Made by a program: the position numbers and the translations under genes. The notes under the pieces were generated by a model. That model did no database searches. It worked only from the letters and a program-made list of their open reading frames with translations, and had not been told where the DNA came from. 64,000 nt of DNA from Brachypterus glaber (taxonomy: Eukaryota > Arthropoda > Insecta > Coleoptera > Kateretidae): the NCBI GenBank assembly GCA_958510825.1, contig OY294052.1, forward strand, positions 8,019,816 to 8,083,815, read 5' to 3'. Every line of letters begins with the position of its first letter. Position 1 is the stretch's first letter. Positions 21,801 through 31,259 of this stretch are shown here, one piece after another.

Positions 21801-24800
21801 CTACTAGCACTATTTAACTATTTTCATTCAAATAATAAAATAAATTATTAACAGAAATGATATTTCTTGAAGTTTTCATAAAAATCAAGTAGCCTTGATC
21901 AATGACATTTGCTCAAATAAATACTTTGATCTGACGTTTAAAAATTTAGTTTTTTTTATTATTTTTTTTCATAATATTTAGCTAATTATGGATTGTATAA
22001 ATTGGTTATAATAATAATTAATTATATTTAATAAAAAAAAGTTACATAAAGCTATTTTCTTAAGTTAAAAATTAAAAAAGAACTGAAACATATAAAGTGA
22101 CAGAAATCAATTGTTTATAAAATTTACTTCTACTAGGAGGGAAAAAATTATCATTGCTATAGGTGAAGAAAATTGATTTCACAGTCTGAAAACATGATAA
22201 ATAATAATGTTCTAAAGCTAGTAGTAAAAAAAATATTAATAACTAATAATAATAATAATAATAATAATGTGTAGGTACCAGACACTTTTAAGCATTTTTG
22301 TGATTTTAAATTTTAGCAACATTTTATTTTGAATTGGATATGTTAAAAGATCAGCTTGTTAAACGTTCAAATGACTATTTACTTGAGACACAAAAAGAAA
22401 TGGGAGGATTACGACGAAATATTGAATTATGTGACGCACGTCGTTATAAACTTGGTTTGTTTAATACTTTTAAAGTTTCTGAGTAAAGTAACTAGATCTT
22501 CTATTTTTTAGGTATAAACTACGTTACTTTTCCTATATTTCTGTCACTATCACTGGCAGGGCACTGTATGCAAACTGCTCCGCAATTGACTGATATAGAA
22601 AATAACAGGTAAGACATTTTAACGTATTTCAGCATTCCTTATTAAAATCGACCATGACTCCTAAAGAAACAAAAATAAGCAAATAACAAGATTTCAAACA
22701 TATCAAAATTTTTTTTTCTTTTTTTCAGCAAAGCTTAAAACTACCAAGTTCCATTTTTAGAAAAGTATCATAAAAAAATCACCTTTGGGGGTTAATGTGC
22801 CCATTAGATTTTTTTTATAAATTGATTTATTTGATTTGTTTTTAAATTATTTTTAATTTTAATCTTTCTTACTATCTGTTCAATAACAGGATTTTAATAG
22901 GCGTAAGATGGATGCTAAAGAAAAATATGCTTCAAATTCAGATTAAAGAGGGCTCCCTCATTCCAAATGGTAGGACTGATCCAAAAACCGAGAGATGGAT
23001 ACCAGTACCAGATTATGATTTTGAAAATGAAGAATTCTTTGAAATTGGCGAAGATAAAACTTCACGAAAACTTGAAAAATCTGAATACATTGCTTTCCTC
23101 GACGAATCTAAATTATTTCTGGATGACATACTATTCTCCCCTGAGTATGTAGTCACAGGACTTCGAGCGAAAAAGAATAATGATGAAGAAATAAGTCTTG
23201 AATATCGGGGTACAAAGTTTGATTTTCATACCGGACGGTTGCTTTTGGATGGAGATGACGCATCCATATGGCGCTCGTTTGAAGACATGAAGAACGATAA
23301 TCCTTCCAAAGACTATAAACGTGATAGGTGAGTAGTGTACTAATAAAATAAAATATTTCCATAAAGTATATTTTTAACCTAATAATTTGAGAGATTTTAT
23401 TTGGCGGACTCGCAACCTAGGCCAACCTCAAGAGTTGTAAATGTAATTTTCTTATGTTAGAATAGGTTTTAAATCACAACCATATATAAAAACTTTTCGC
23501 AAGAAAAGTAAAAAATAAAAAATAAGCCGGTGTCAATTTCACTCCCTAAATTAAATACTAACAATTATTTATGTTGTTAAATTTTTTGCTGTGAAATTGG
23601 CACCCACTTATTTTTTATTTATTACTTTTTAGAGACAGAGGTCGGTTCATTTTTTTTGCGAAAAGTTTTTATTTTTTACTTTTTAGAGACACAGAACTTG
23701 TAGATCTGTAAGGCAAGCTGCTGATGTCACAACGCACTATTAGTGCGTTGTGGCGTTATCGTCTTAAAGATAAATTTCTAAAAAATAAATTTAGTAGTAT
23801 ATTTATTTCTGCGATCAAAAGTCCAACCAACCTTATTTTAAACGAAATACTAAATAAAATCTTTGTAAAACTTTAAGCGTTAAGTAATAATCAAATAACG
23901 CTTTAAATAATCACAAATTTTATCATTTTCTCTTGGTATTTTAATATTGCAGGTCCACAGAATCAAGTTTGGCGGAAAAAGATTTTTAGACTGCCGTAAT
24001 ATTTTAGTGACACCTTAATCAAGTTATCCGATTTATCCGAGTTGTCCGATCATTTTCTAAAAGATTGGTTGGTATTAGAACCAAGTTAAGACGGTTTTAA
24101 GTTAAATTGCGTTAAAACGATTAGATTTATCTTGATTATCTGACTTACCCGGCATTATCCGAGCGACAAATTAAAACGGGACCACCTCAGGAAAGGTTTC
24201 ATCAAATTCCGTTCATCCGTTCCAAAGTTATGCGGGAACAAACATAAAAAAAACAAAGTCACACGTCGAATTGATAACCTCCTCCTTTTTTGGAAGTCGG
24301 TTAATAAGATAAAATATTACGAAAATATTTACATTTAAAATGATTGGGTAGATTACTCTCGATGACTATCTAATATTAAGCCAAAAAGGGTAGGAAAAGA
24401 CCTCTTTTCTGCCCTTGGTAAGAAAAATGTAACTATTAATTAAAAAAGTTTGACTAAATGTAATAAGATGCGTGGAACGTATAGATTTTAAATAATTTTT
24501 CTGTATTGTAGGAGTCTCCTGGACAGCCGCTGGCTGACAAGTTCTGCAAAAGCTCCATTTAATGAAGTGGACTCGGTGCCTAATCAATGGCTCGAATTCA
24601 CATTTAGCAATGACAACGATGGAATAAGGACCATTCCATTTTTTGACATCCGACCTGTTACTGGATCACCAAGTATTGCACTGAGTGGTATGGGACTTAT
24701 GCACAGAGGCCACGAGGAATATGCTGGTTATGTTAATTTTCGTCTTTTTAATATTGATATATCTCAGTACATACATACAACCTATGATAGTGCCGAAGAT

Positions 24801-24809
24801 TATGCATGA
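18819..24809 (+). CDS. Secreted DUF4803-like protein, six exons
   Basis: Predicted exons: 18819-19379, 19530-19674, 22317-22454, 22512-22608, 22890-23327 and 24512-24809. All introns are GT-AG, phases agree, and the sum is 1677 nt (558 residues plus stop). Residues 1 to about 22 form a hydrophobic signal peptide. Residues 50-120 are heptad-rich and likely coiled coil (SRTEKKLDKVVDTIVETIK). The middle has four cysteines (DQCNTGG, VVMCEARG, ELCDARR, GHCMQT). Exon 5 has VVTGLRAKK and FDFHTGRL, and exon 6 has IPFFDIRP, ALSGMGL and HRGHEEYAGYVNFRLFN. This order matches, from memory, insect extracellular proteins of the DUF4803 family. No function is established. A paralogous last exon lies at 1623, so the locus is a tandem cluster. 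Introns 2 and 5 hold transposon copies. Confidence 0.8.
19870..20175 (+). repeat. Dispersed repeat in intron 2, shared with 56075-56345
   Basis: Blocks ACTAATAAATATTT, TTACTCAGTTAGGTTGGCCAT, TATACCCGAGCGGAGAAT and GGCGCTTTGGAAACAGAT recur in the same order at 56075-56345. Later pieces near 21000-21065 (ATATAAAATATTCGGATCAT) match 56390-56415, so both may derive from one longer element. Confidence 0.65.
20176..21050. other. Intron 2 interior, no gene seen
   Basis: AT-rich intronic sequence of the secreted-protein gene. No exon, RNA gene or clear repeat boundary is recognised. It probably belongs to the same degraded element as the flanking repeats. Confidence 0.35.
21060..21375. repeat. Multi-palindrome MITE, relative of 38560-38981
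   Basis: Contains several alternating copies of TTTTTAACAAAAATTAAAG, AACTGAATATTCAGTTAC and CCATTTGTAACTGAATA in both orientations, as in the complete element at 38560-38981. A shorter fragment of the same family lies at about 19760-19860, also within intron 2. Confidence 0.65.
21371..21780 (-). mobile_element. Short retroelement-like insertion with microsatellite tail
   Basis: A GC-richer, 400-bp block in intron 2. On the minus strand it ends in an ACTACTACTAAT-type microsatellite (21371-21396), resembling the 3' tail of a non-LTR element or SINE. No recognisable domain is found in its 77-residue open frame (21460-21693). Could be a 5'-truncated LINE or a SINE. Confidence 0.4.
22243..22268 (+). 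repeat. (AAT)n microsatellite in intron 2
   Basis: About eight uninterrupted AAT units, 50 bases before the acceptor of exon 3 at 22317. Confidence 0.85.
23489..23671. repeat. 183-bp foldback MITE in intron 5
   Basis: AAAACTTTTCGCAA at the left is mirrored by TTGCGAAAAGTTTTT at the right. AGTAAAAAATAAAAAATAAG with its complement and GTGTCAATTTCA with TGAAATTGGCAC continue the fold. Confidence 0.65.
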
Positions 24810-24827
24810 TATTTATTTAGTTAATTA

Positions 24828-24833
24828 ATTAAA
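24828..24833 (+). terminator. Possible variant polyadenylation signal (ATTAAA)
   Basis: No AATAAA is found between the stop codon (24809) and the ribozyme element. ATTAAA at 24828-24833 is the only close variant and would give a very short 3' UTR. If it is not used, the transcript would run into the sense hammerhead at 25121. Confidence 0.35.
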
Positions 24834-24889
24834 AAACTTGGTACATTTTTAAAATGTAGAAATATATATTTGTCAAAATTTACTAGTTT

Positions 24890-25223
24890 ACTATTCCTTA
24901 CAACTACTTTTGTTTTGATTAACACAGTCGTCCAAATCGATTTGATCGACTGCGTGCAAGAGGTTCTTGAAACCTTGCTACCTTTTTTGAACTATCGTTA
25001 GGTTTTATCCAGTCTCTGCTTTTAGCAGAGATGTCGCTAACTGTTATTGCTGTTCCTTACAATTATTTTTCTACTCCATATAGCATATGGAAAAGATTTG
25101 ATTTTCACAGTTGTCCTTATACTGATATGTGGCTCTGAAGAGTGCTAACAAGCACGAAATCGATCAGTCACTTCGGTTTGGACGACTGTGTTAATCAAAA
25201 CAAAAGTAGTTGTAAGGAATAGT
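24890..25223 (+). mobile_element. Small TIR element carrying a hammerhead ribozyme
   Basis: A 334-bp element. Its 47-bp terminal inverted repeats (24890-24936 and 25177-25223, starting ACTATTCCTTACAACTAC) are essentially identical. The interior has the segment GTCTCTGCTTTTAGCAGAGA and, just inside the right repeat, a hammerhead ribozyme. No protein is encoded and no clear target duplication was found. A damaged relative sits in intron 3 of the GTPase gene (about 51993-52210), partly inverted. Confidence 0.75.
25121..25177 (+). ncRNA. Hammerhead ribozyme, TIR-element family
   Basis: The core reads CUGAAGA (25135-25141), stem II GUGCU/AGCAC with loop AACA, GAAA (25156-25159), a palindromic stem III AUCGAU (25159-25164) and C17 at 25165. 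Cleavage is predicted after 25165 at an AUC triplet. Stem I pairs GUGGCU (25129-25134) with AGUCAC (25166-25171), then ACUGA (25121-25125) with UCGGU (25173-25177) across an internal loop. All conserved core bases are present (position 7 is A, which the hammerhead tolerates). The three-base-pair stem III would act best between two molecules. It lies in sense orientation 356 bases after the stop codon of the secreted-protein gene. Confidence 0.85.
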
Positions 25224-25429
25224 TAAATAGTAAATTATTACAATTTTTTTTAGTTATTTATTTATTTGAAATAGATACACAGAATTATGTAGAGCCCCAA
25301 ATAAGTTACAAAACTTGTGCTAAGGGCTCTCCACTAATTTTGAGAAAAAAACTTCCAAATATTTGTATTAATCTAAGAACATTCACAAGGCCTATGTTGT
25401 CCATCAGGTTGTCTAGCACCTAGGGAATT
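25224..25429. other. Spacer before the Penelope-like element
   Basis: AT-rich intergenic sequence. It ends with ACCTAGGGAATT (25418-25429), which is repeated at 27670-27681 on the far side of the Penelope-like element and is read as its target-site duplication. Confidence 0.6.
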
Positions 25430-25469
25430 AAAGAACTTTCACTTTCGGGTTTAGACCGTGTTAATGGAT

Positions 25470-25529
25470 TTTCACTTTCCGACGTTTCGTCTCTTACTAC
25501 TAGAGACATCTTCAGGGATTAATCTGAAA
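25470..25529 (-). ncRNA. Hammerhead ribozyme of the Penelope-like element, minus copy
   Basis: Exact mirror of the ribozyme at 27536-27595: CUGAAGA, a U at position 10, stem II GUCUC/GAGAC, GAAA, palindromic stem III ACGU, then C17. It follows the GIY-YIG stop codon of the minus-strand copy within the 3' terminal repeat. Cleavage is predicted between 25481 and 25480. Confidence 0.75.
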
Positions 25530-25558
25530 CTAAGTTTCGAATCAACTTGTGTCGCTAT

Positions 25559-26864
25559 TTATGACGAGTTGTGGTTATTCACCCGTGACGAGGTTTTTCC
25601 TATCAAAGACTTCCATATTGCAGGTAAGTGGTAACCAGTGTCCCGATTGATATTGTTAGGATGCTTGATGATTTCTATCGATTCCCGTATCTTCCTTGGC
25701 ATTTTTCTGTTTTCTGTTAATATTTGTTTTGTTTCAGACAAATTGATTTTATGATCTGTTTCATATACATGTTCGGCTACTGCCGATAAGGAAATTTGTT
25801 TCTTTCTTATATTGCGCTCATGCTCTTGAAGTCTTGTAGAAAATTTTCTCTTAGTTTCACCTATGTAAACCGTACCACAGGAGCAGGGTATTTTATATAC
25901 GCCTTCTGAACTCAGGGGTATTTTGTCTTTTGTTGAAGTCAAACATTGACCTAATTTTTGGTTGGACCGAAATATAGGCTTAATATTTGACTTCTTCAAA
26001 AGTTTACCTATTTTATCCGTGATACCGCTTACATAGGGAAGTATAACTTGTGTCTGTCTGTCATTGTCACTATTGTCTTGTTGTTTGGGTCTGGGATTTC
26101 TGTATTTGTATATGGTCTTATTAATGTCTTTTTTGGTATAACCGTTCATGGTCAAGGCTTTGGTTAGTTTAAGGAGTTCTGTGTCTAGGGAATTCTTGTT
26201 TGAAATCATGAAAGCCCTATGAACAAGTGAATTAACTACCGAGCGTTTTTGAGAGGGATGGTGATGTGAAAATGCGTTTAGGTATCTGTCAGTGTGGGTT
26301 TTCTTCCTGTATACCGAGTGTCCTATTGAGCCATTTTCCGTTTTGTAAACCAAAACGTCCAAAAAGGGAAGTGATCCGTTGTTCTCAATTTCCATCGTAA
26401 ACCGTATAGATTTATGTTGGAAATTGAGGTGATTTAGAAAACCTTGAAGGCTTTCCATGCCATGGGGCCAAATAGCATAGACATCGTCTACGTATCTGCG
26501 CCAAATTTTAGGTTTTAATGGAAATGACTCAATAGCTTTTTTCTCGAAGTATTCCATGAAAGCATTGGCCGCAGGGGGGTGATAATGGATCCCCATTGCG
26601 GCGCCTGACACTTGTTCATAGAACTCTCCCTGTATCAGAAAATATGTAGATGTCAGACAAGCTTCAAATAATTTACATAACTTAGGGTCAAGATTTCCAG
26701 TTGTAAGTAGGTCTCGTATAATATTTATTGTATCGGGAACGGGAACGTTAGTAAATAGAGATTCTACGTCGAAACTAACCATTATGTCCGAGGGGTCCAG
26801 GGTCACTGTCGATAAGGTTTGTACAAAGTGTGTGGAATTTTTTACAAGAATTATTAAATTAAAT
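25559..26864 (-). CDS. Penelope-like reverse transcriptase with GIY-YIG endonuclease (5'-truncated)
   Basis: Open frame without stops from the truncation point at about 26864 to 25559. The usual upstream part, about half of the RT, is missing. Numbering from the GTG/Val codon at 26806, motif A is SFDVESLFTN (11-20), the next block is GAAMGIHYHPPAANAFMEYFE, motif C is RYVDDVYAIW (YVDD 105-108), and GSLPFLDV follows at 144-151. The C-terminal GIY-YIG nuclease runs from about 302 (GVYKIPCSCG) through VYIGETKRK with the catalytic-type Arg in STRLQEH, to the stop. The frame continues upstream of 26806 (NSTHFVQTLSTV), so 26806 is not a real start. Truncation makes it inactive alone, but the frame is otherwise intact. 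Confidence 0.9.
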
Positions 26865-26865
26865 T

Positions 26866-27506
26866 ACAAGAATTCCCTAGACACAGAACTCCTTAAACTA
26901 ACCAAAGCCTTGACCATGAACGGTTATACCAAAAAAGACATTAATAAGACCATATACAAATACAGAAATCCCAGACCCAAACAACAGGAGAATAGTGACA
27001 ATGACAGACAGACACAAGTTATACTTCCCTATGTAAGCGGTACCACGGATAAAATAGGTAAACTTTTGAAGAAGTCAAATATTAAGCCTATATTTCGGTC
27101 CAACCAAAAATTAGGTCAATGTTTGACTTCAACAAAAGACAAAATACCCCTGAGTTCAGAAGGCGTATATAAAATACCCTGCTCCTGTGGTACGGTTTAC
27201 ATAGGTGAAACTAAGAGAAAAATTTCTACAAGACTTCAAGAGCATGAGCGCAATATAAGAAAGAAACAAATTTCCTTATCGGCAGTAGCCGAACATGTAC
27301 ATGAAACAGGTCATAAAATCAATTTGTCTGAAACAAAACAAATATTAACAGAAAACAGAAAAATGCCAAGGAAGATACGGGAATCGATAGAAATCATCAA
27401 GCATCCTAACAATATCAATCGGGACACTGGTTACCACTTACCTGCAATATGGAAGTCTTTGATAGGAAAAACCTCGTCACGGGTGAATAACCACAACTCG
27501 TCATAA
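26866..27506 (+). pseudogene. Truncated second copy of the Penelope-like ORF (linker plus GIY-YIG)
   Basis: Starts abruptly at NSLDTELLK and runs to the same stop as the minus copy. It contains the linker (MNGYTKKDINKTIYKYRNP) and the whole GIY-YIG domain (GVYKIPCSCG, VYIGETKRK, STRLQEH). It differs from the minus copy at only a few residues: T for I in the VSGTTDK segment, I for F in KISTRL, H for Y and G for D in HETGHKI, and E for D in the QENSDND segment. It has no RT. The frame appears to extend left only by joining unrelated junction sequence. Confidence 0.9.
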
Positions 27507-27535
27507 ATAGTGACACAAGTTGATTCGAAACTTAG

Positions 27536-27595
27536 TTTCAGATTAATCCCTGAAGATGTCTCTAGTAGTAAGAGACGAAACGTCGGAAAGTGAAA
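27536..27595 (+). ncRNA. Hammerhead ribozyme of the Penelope-like element, plus copy
   Basis: CUGAAGA is at 27550-27556, followed by an extra U (27557), stem II GUCUC/GAGAC with a 9-nt loop, GAAA (27577-27580), palindromic stem III ACGU (27580-27583) and C17 at 27584. Stem I pairs UCC (27547-27549) with GGA (27585-27587) and, across an internal loop, UUUCA (27536-27540) with UGAAA (27591-27595). An extra base between A9 and 10.1 is also known in a few natural viroid and satellite hammerheads. It begins 30 bases after the ORF stop codon. Confidence 0.75.
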
Positions 27596-27681
27596 ATCCA
27601 TTAACACGGTCTAAACCCGAAAGTGAAAGTTCTTTATATCTTAATGGCCGTGAAAGCTTAAAATCTAAAACCTAGGGAATT

Positions 27682-28088
27682 GTTTGGGTCCCGCCCCTTA
27701 AAATTATTCCTTTAGGTGAAGAAACAACCCATATCGTTTTTTAGATTTTTTAAAAAATATTTAGAGGTCGCGCCCAGTGCTCTTTTGTATAGAAAATCAT
27801 GTGAAGGGTTTTTATTTTTTTAAAGATATAAAAACCTTGATATTCGACATTTATAAAACAAAAAAAAGGTTCTGCATAATAAAGCAATATTCTGAATTTT
27901 TATACCCCTCTACAAAAATAAAACGGCTTTTTTATGGGGTAAAAATGCTAAAAATTGACACATGTGGTTAATAAAGGCTAATGAACTTAGAAATTTTTCC
28001 AAAGAGTTATTTTTTTAATATGTGCGAATTCAGGAATTATATTTACTTTTTTTGAAAAAAAGTAAAGGGTGTTCAAAAAATAATTAAA
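27682..28088. other. Gene-free stretch
   Basis: No exon or clear repeat is recognised. The open frame at 27777-27971 is low-complexity, AT-rich and has no recognisable domain. Confidence 0.4.
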
Positions 28089-28814
28089 TACAGCCTGTTC
28101 CAGAACTCGCGTACCGAAATTTAAAAGGTGATTCTACATCCAAAAATATGAAAAAAAGTTTCTATAAAGGTTGGTCCGGAAATGAGCCCTAAGGGAGCTA
28201 CGGCCCTTCGAAGATGACGTATTGAATGGGGAACAAAAAAAAGCACCAATAAAATTTTAATGCTGGTGATTCTTCATTTAAAACTGAGCAAAAAAGTATT
28301 ATACACCAAAACACCTAAATTTAATATTAAAGGAGTAATAGCCTTTTAAAAAGTAACGTTTTTGGTGGCACAAAATGTTACTTCCTCTTAATTGCATTTT
28401 TTTTTGATAACGGTTGCTCCTACAGTGTTACACTATATGATATTTTATATTTATTTTTACTCTAGAAATCTATATTTTTTACAACAAATCCAAAAAACAT
28501 ACACATAGAAAAGTTTGGGGCAAAAATGTTTTAAGCCTCATATATTTTGTCCGTCTGGGCACGCCTCTGGATAAATTAAAAAAATAAATTAACATAAACT
28601 TATTGCCCTTATTAATACTAGTATACATGCAAAAGCTCGCCGCTCTAGCTTAAACGGTACCCGAGTTACTAATTAAAATTTTTATTACAATTTTAAAGGG
28701 CCCTAGATCCCTTAGGGCTCATTTCCGGACCTACCTTTATAGGAACTTTTTTTATATTTTTGGATCTAGAATCACCTCTTAAATTTTGGCATGCCAGTTA
28801 TGGATCACCCTGTA
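28089..28814 (+). mobile_element. Foldback MITE, CAGGGTG family A, copy 2
   Basis: Nearly identical to 3114-3850 over its full length, including both inverted ends, with small indels (for example GCTGCTGGGTGATT against GCTGGTGATT). Its left end reads TACAGCCTG instead of TACAGGGTG, as does the corresponding end of copy 3. Flanked by TA. Confidence 0.85.
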
Positions 28815-29869
28815 TATCAACAAAAGCTAAAAAATGCATTAAATTGCAATAAAAATATCAATTTTGTAGCAAATAAATATAAAATGATTTCAAAATGCCT
28901 ATAAAATGTTTATACTCTAGTAAAGTCATTTTTTTTTAATATTTCTTTATTATTCAAAAATAATTTTCCCTTCCCAAAATTGCCTGATTTAAACGGTTTT
29001 ATATTTAAAAAATAATCAAAAGGCTTAACATGTTTTCTCTCTCAAAAAACCGCCGAGCTCGACCTCTAAATATGTTTTCAAAAATCTGAAAAGATTGAGG
29101 GTTGGTTTTTGATCTAAATAAACATTTATAAAGGGTGGGACCCTAAAAAGGTCCATTTTTAAATTTTGACTGGGCAATCTACTGTACATACTACACACAC
29201 AACTTCGTTGTATTTTTAATACTGAATGTTATTTGTTAATACATATTTTTTATTTATATCGCCACCACTGGTATTTAATACTTTACTTGTGATATTAAAT
29301 ACTGCAATGTGTGTATTGTATACAAAATGTTGTCATACTAACATAGAGACCGTGCTGGTACATTTGGATCCCCAGGCAACATGTGTTTATTTATATTGTA
29401 ATATTTGGTAAATTATATCAAAGTTTTAGTTTAGTATACTTAGTATACTTAGTTGTAGTTGACGTGTTATTGATCTAGTTTAAAGTATGTTATAGTATTT
29501 AGTAAAATATAATCGGTAAATTTGTAAGCATTTAGAAAACAAATCATAATAAATAAACTATTGGAGATATTAATGTTTTTTTTTTCATTAATTAACGTAG
29601 AAATGTACGATGCATCAAAAACCCTAAAAATAAAAAAATAAATGATTTTATTACCTTTTCGCTGAACAACTTATATATTTCATTAAAAAAATACGAAATT
29701 ATACTTTTCATTTTAAAATATTTCAAATTTCATACCAAGATTGCAACTTTAGTCAGAACAACTAATATATTTATGTTTTCACCTATTAATAATATGTGCA
29801 GAATTTACAATGGTGTCCAGGGCAATTTGGTCATTTTTAACTGTAAAATTTCTAATATTAAAAGACATT
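28815..29869. other. Gene-free AT-rich stretch
   Basis: No supported gene or repeat. The open frame at 29226-29411 lacks recognisable features. Confidence 0.4.
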
Positions 29870-30035
29870 TGAATGGCTTTATAATATATTTATAATATAT
29901 TAGGTATGTCCTACTGCTTACATTATTTTATATTTTGTATTATTATTAGTTTTGTGATCTTTGTAACTAACTCTGTAATTGGGTGTATTCCTCTCGAGTT
30001 TTTTATAAATAAATAAATAAATAAATAAATAAACT
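29870..30035 (+). mobile_element. 3' end of a non-LTR retrotransposon with (TAAA)n tail
   Basis: Sequence resembling a LINE 3' UTR (ATGTCCTACTGC... TGTAACTAACTCTGTAATTG...) ends in seven or more ATAA units at 30005-30035. No coding part is present, so this would be a very short 5'-truncated insertion or a SINE-like end. The assignment rests on the tail and the overall layout. Confidence 0.5.
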
Positions 30036-30178
30036 ATACTAATATTAGCACCAATCAAAGAAATCAAAAGTAATAATGAAATGAAACAAACAGATAGTAT
30101 ATTTTACTTTTTAAAATTAAAAAAAATCATGCCTTTTTAATATATTTTTTATTTGGTCTTCATTTTTGTTTCGATTAT

Positions 30179-31259
30179 ACAGGGTGTATTTGAAATAGCC
30201 TAGGAAATTTTAACAGGTGATTCTACATGATAAAATATGACAAAAAGTTCCTATAAACGTATGTCTAAAAATGCGTCATAAGGGAGCTACGCCCCTTTGA
30301 AATTGGCTAAAAAAATCGGTTTTTATTTAATAACTCAGGAACCCTTTGAGAGATATTAACGAGGTTTTGCACGTAAATTAATCCTAATAAGGCCCATCTT
30401 TGTATGTCATTTTCACGTACTTATTTAAACCAGGGGTGGGCGAGACGGGGGGGCCTTATCAGATTTTTGTCTCAAACTTTTTTCTGTGTAACTTTTTTGC
30501 AATTTTATTTTTGAAATATGATTCCACAGGTCAAAATACATAAAAAAGGTACTTTTGTTGTAATACTGTAGGATTAACCGTTTTCGAGAAAAGTTAATTT
30601 GAAAGTGAAATTTCAAGGTTCGAGGACGAAAAATTAAATACAAAAATGTCGAAAACCAAAATTTTAATGATGCAATGTTATTCTACATCAAAAACTAAGA
30701 AAAAAAGTTTCCATACATGTAGGTCGAAAAAACGCTTTTAAAGCTACCATAGCCCTTTAAAAATGGTGCATATTTAGGAAACCATAGCTCCATTAGGATT
30801 GATTTTTGGAAGTACCTGTATATGCATCATTAAAATTTTGGTTTTCAACATTTTAGTGTTTAATTTTTCGTCCTCAAACCGTGGAATTTCACCTTCAAAT
30901 GAATTTTTCTCGAAAACGGTTAATCCTACAGTATTACAACAAAAGTACCTTTTTTATGTATTTTGACCTGAGGAATCATATTTCAAAAATAAAATTGCAA
31001 AAAAGTTACACAAAAAGTACGTGAAAGTGACATACAAAGATGGGCCTTATTAGGATTAATTCACGTGCAAAACCTCGTTAATATCTCTCAAAGGGTTCCT
31101 GAGTTATTAAATAAAAACCGATTTTTTTAGTCAATTTCAAAGGGGCATAGCTCCCTTATGACGCATTTTTAGACATATGTTTATAGGAACTTTTTGTCAT
31201 ATTTTATCATGTAGAATCACCTGTTAAAATTTCCTACGCTATTTCAAATACAACGTGTA
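30179..31259. mobile_element. Large foldback element, CAGGGTG family B, complete
   Basis: Left end TACAGGGTGTATTTGAAATAGC; right end GCTATTTCAAATACAACGTG. The arms mirror each other for most of their length, for example GGGAGCTACGCCCCTTTGAAA/TTTCAAAGGGGCATAGCTCCC and TAAGGCCCATCTTTGTATG/CATACAAAGATGGGCCTTA. Non-coding. The small minus-strand frame at 30425-30643 is inside the palindrome. Confidence 0.8.

Larger units (their letters stand above)
25430..27669. mobile_element. Penelope-like element, head-to-head inverted double copy
   Basis: Two 5'-truncated copies meet head to head at about 26865. The minus copy (26865 down to 25430) has RT and GIY-YIG domains. The plus copy (26866-27636) has only the linker and GIY-YIG part. 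The outer 771 bp of each (25429-26199 and 26866-27636) are inverted copies with no length difference and very few substitutions. The whole is bracketed by a 12-bp duplication ACCTAGGGAATT. After 27636 about 33 bases (TATCTTAATGG...) are not mirrored. Penelope-like elements are known for such partial inverted copies and for hammerheads in their terminal repeats. Both features are visible here. Confidence 0.9.
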
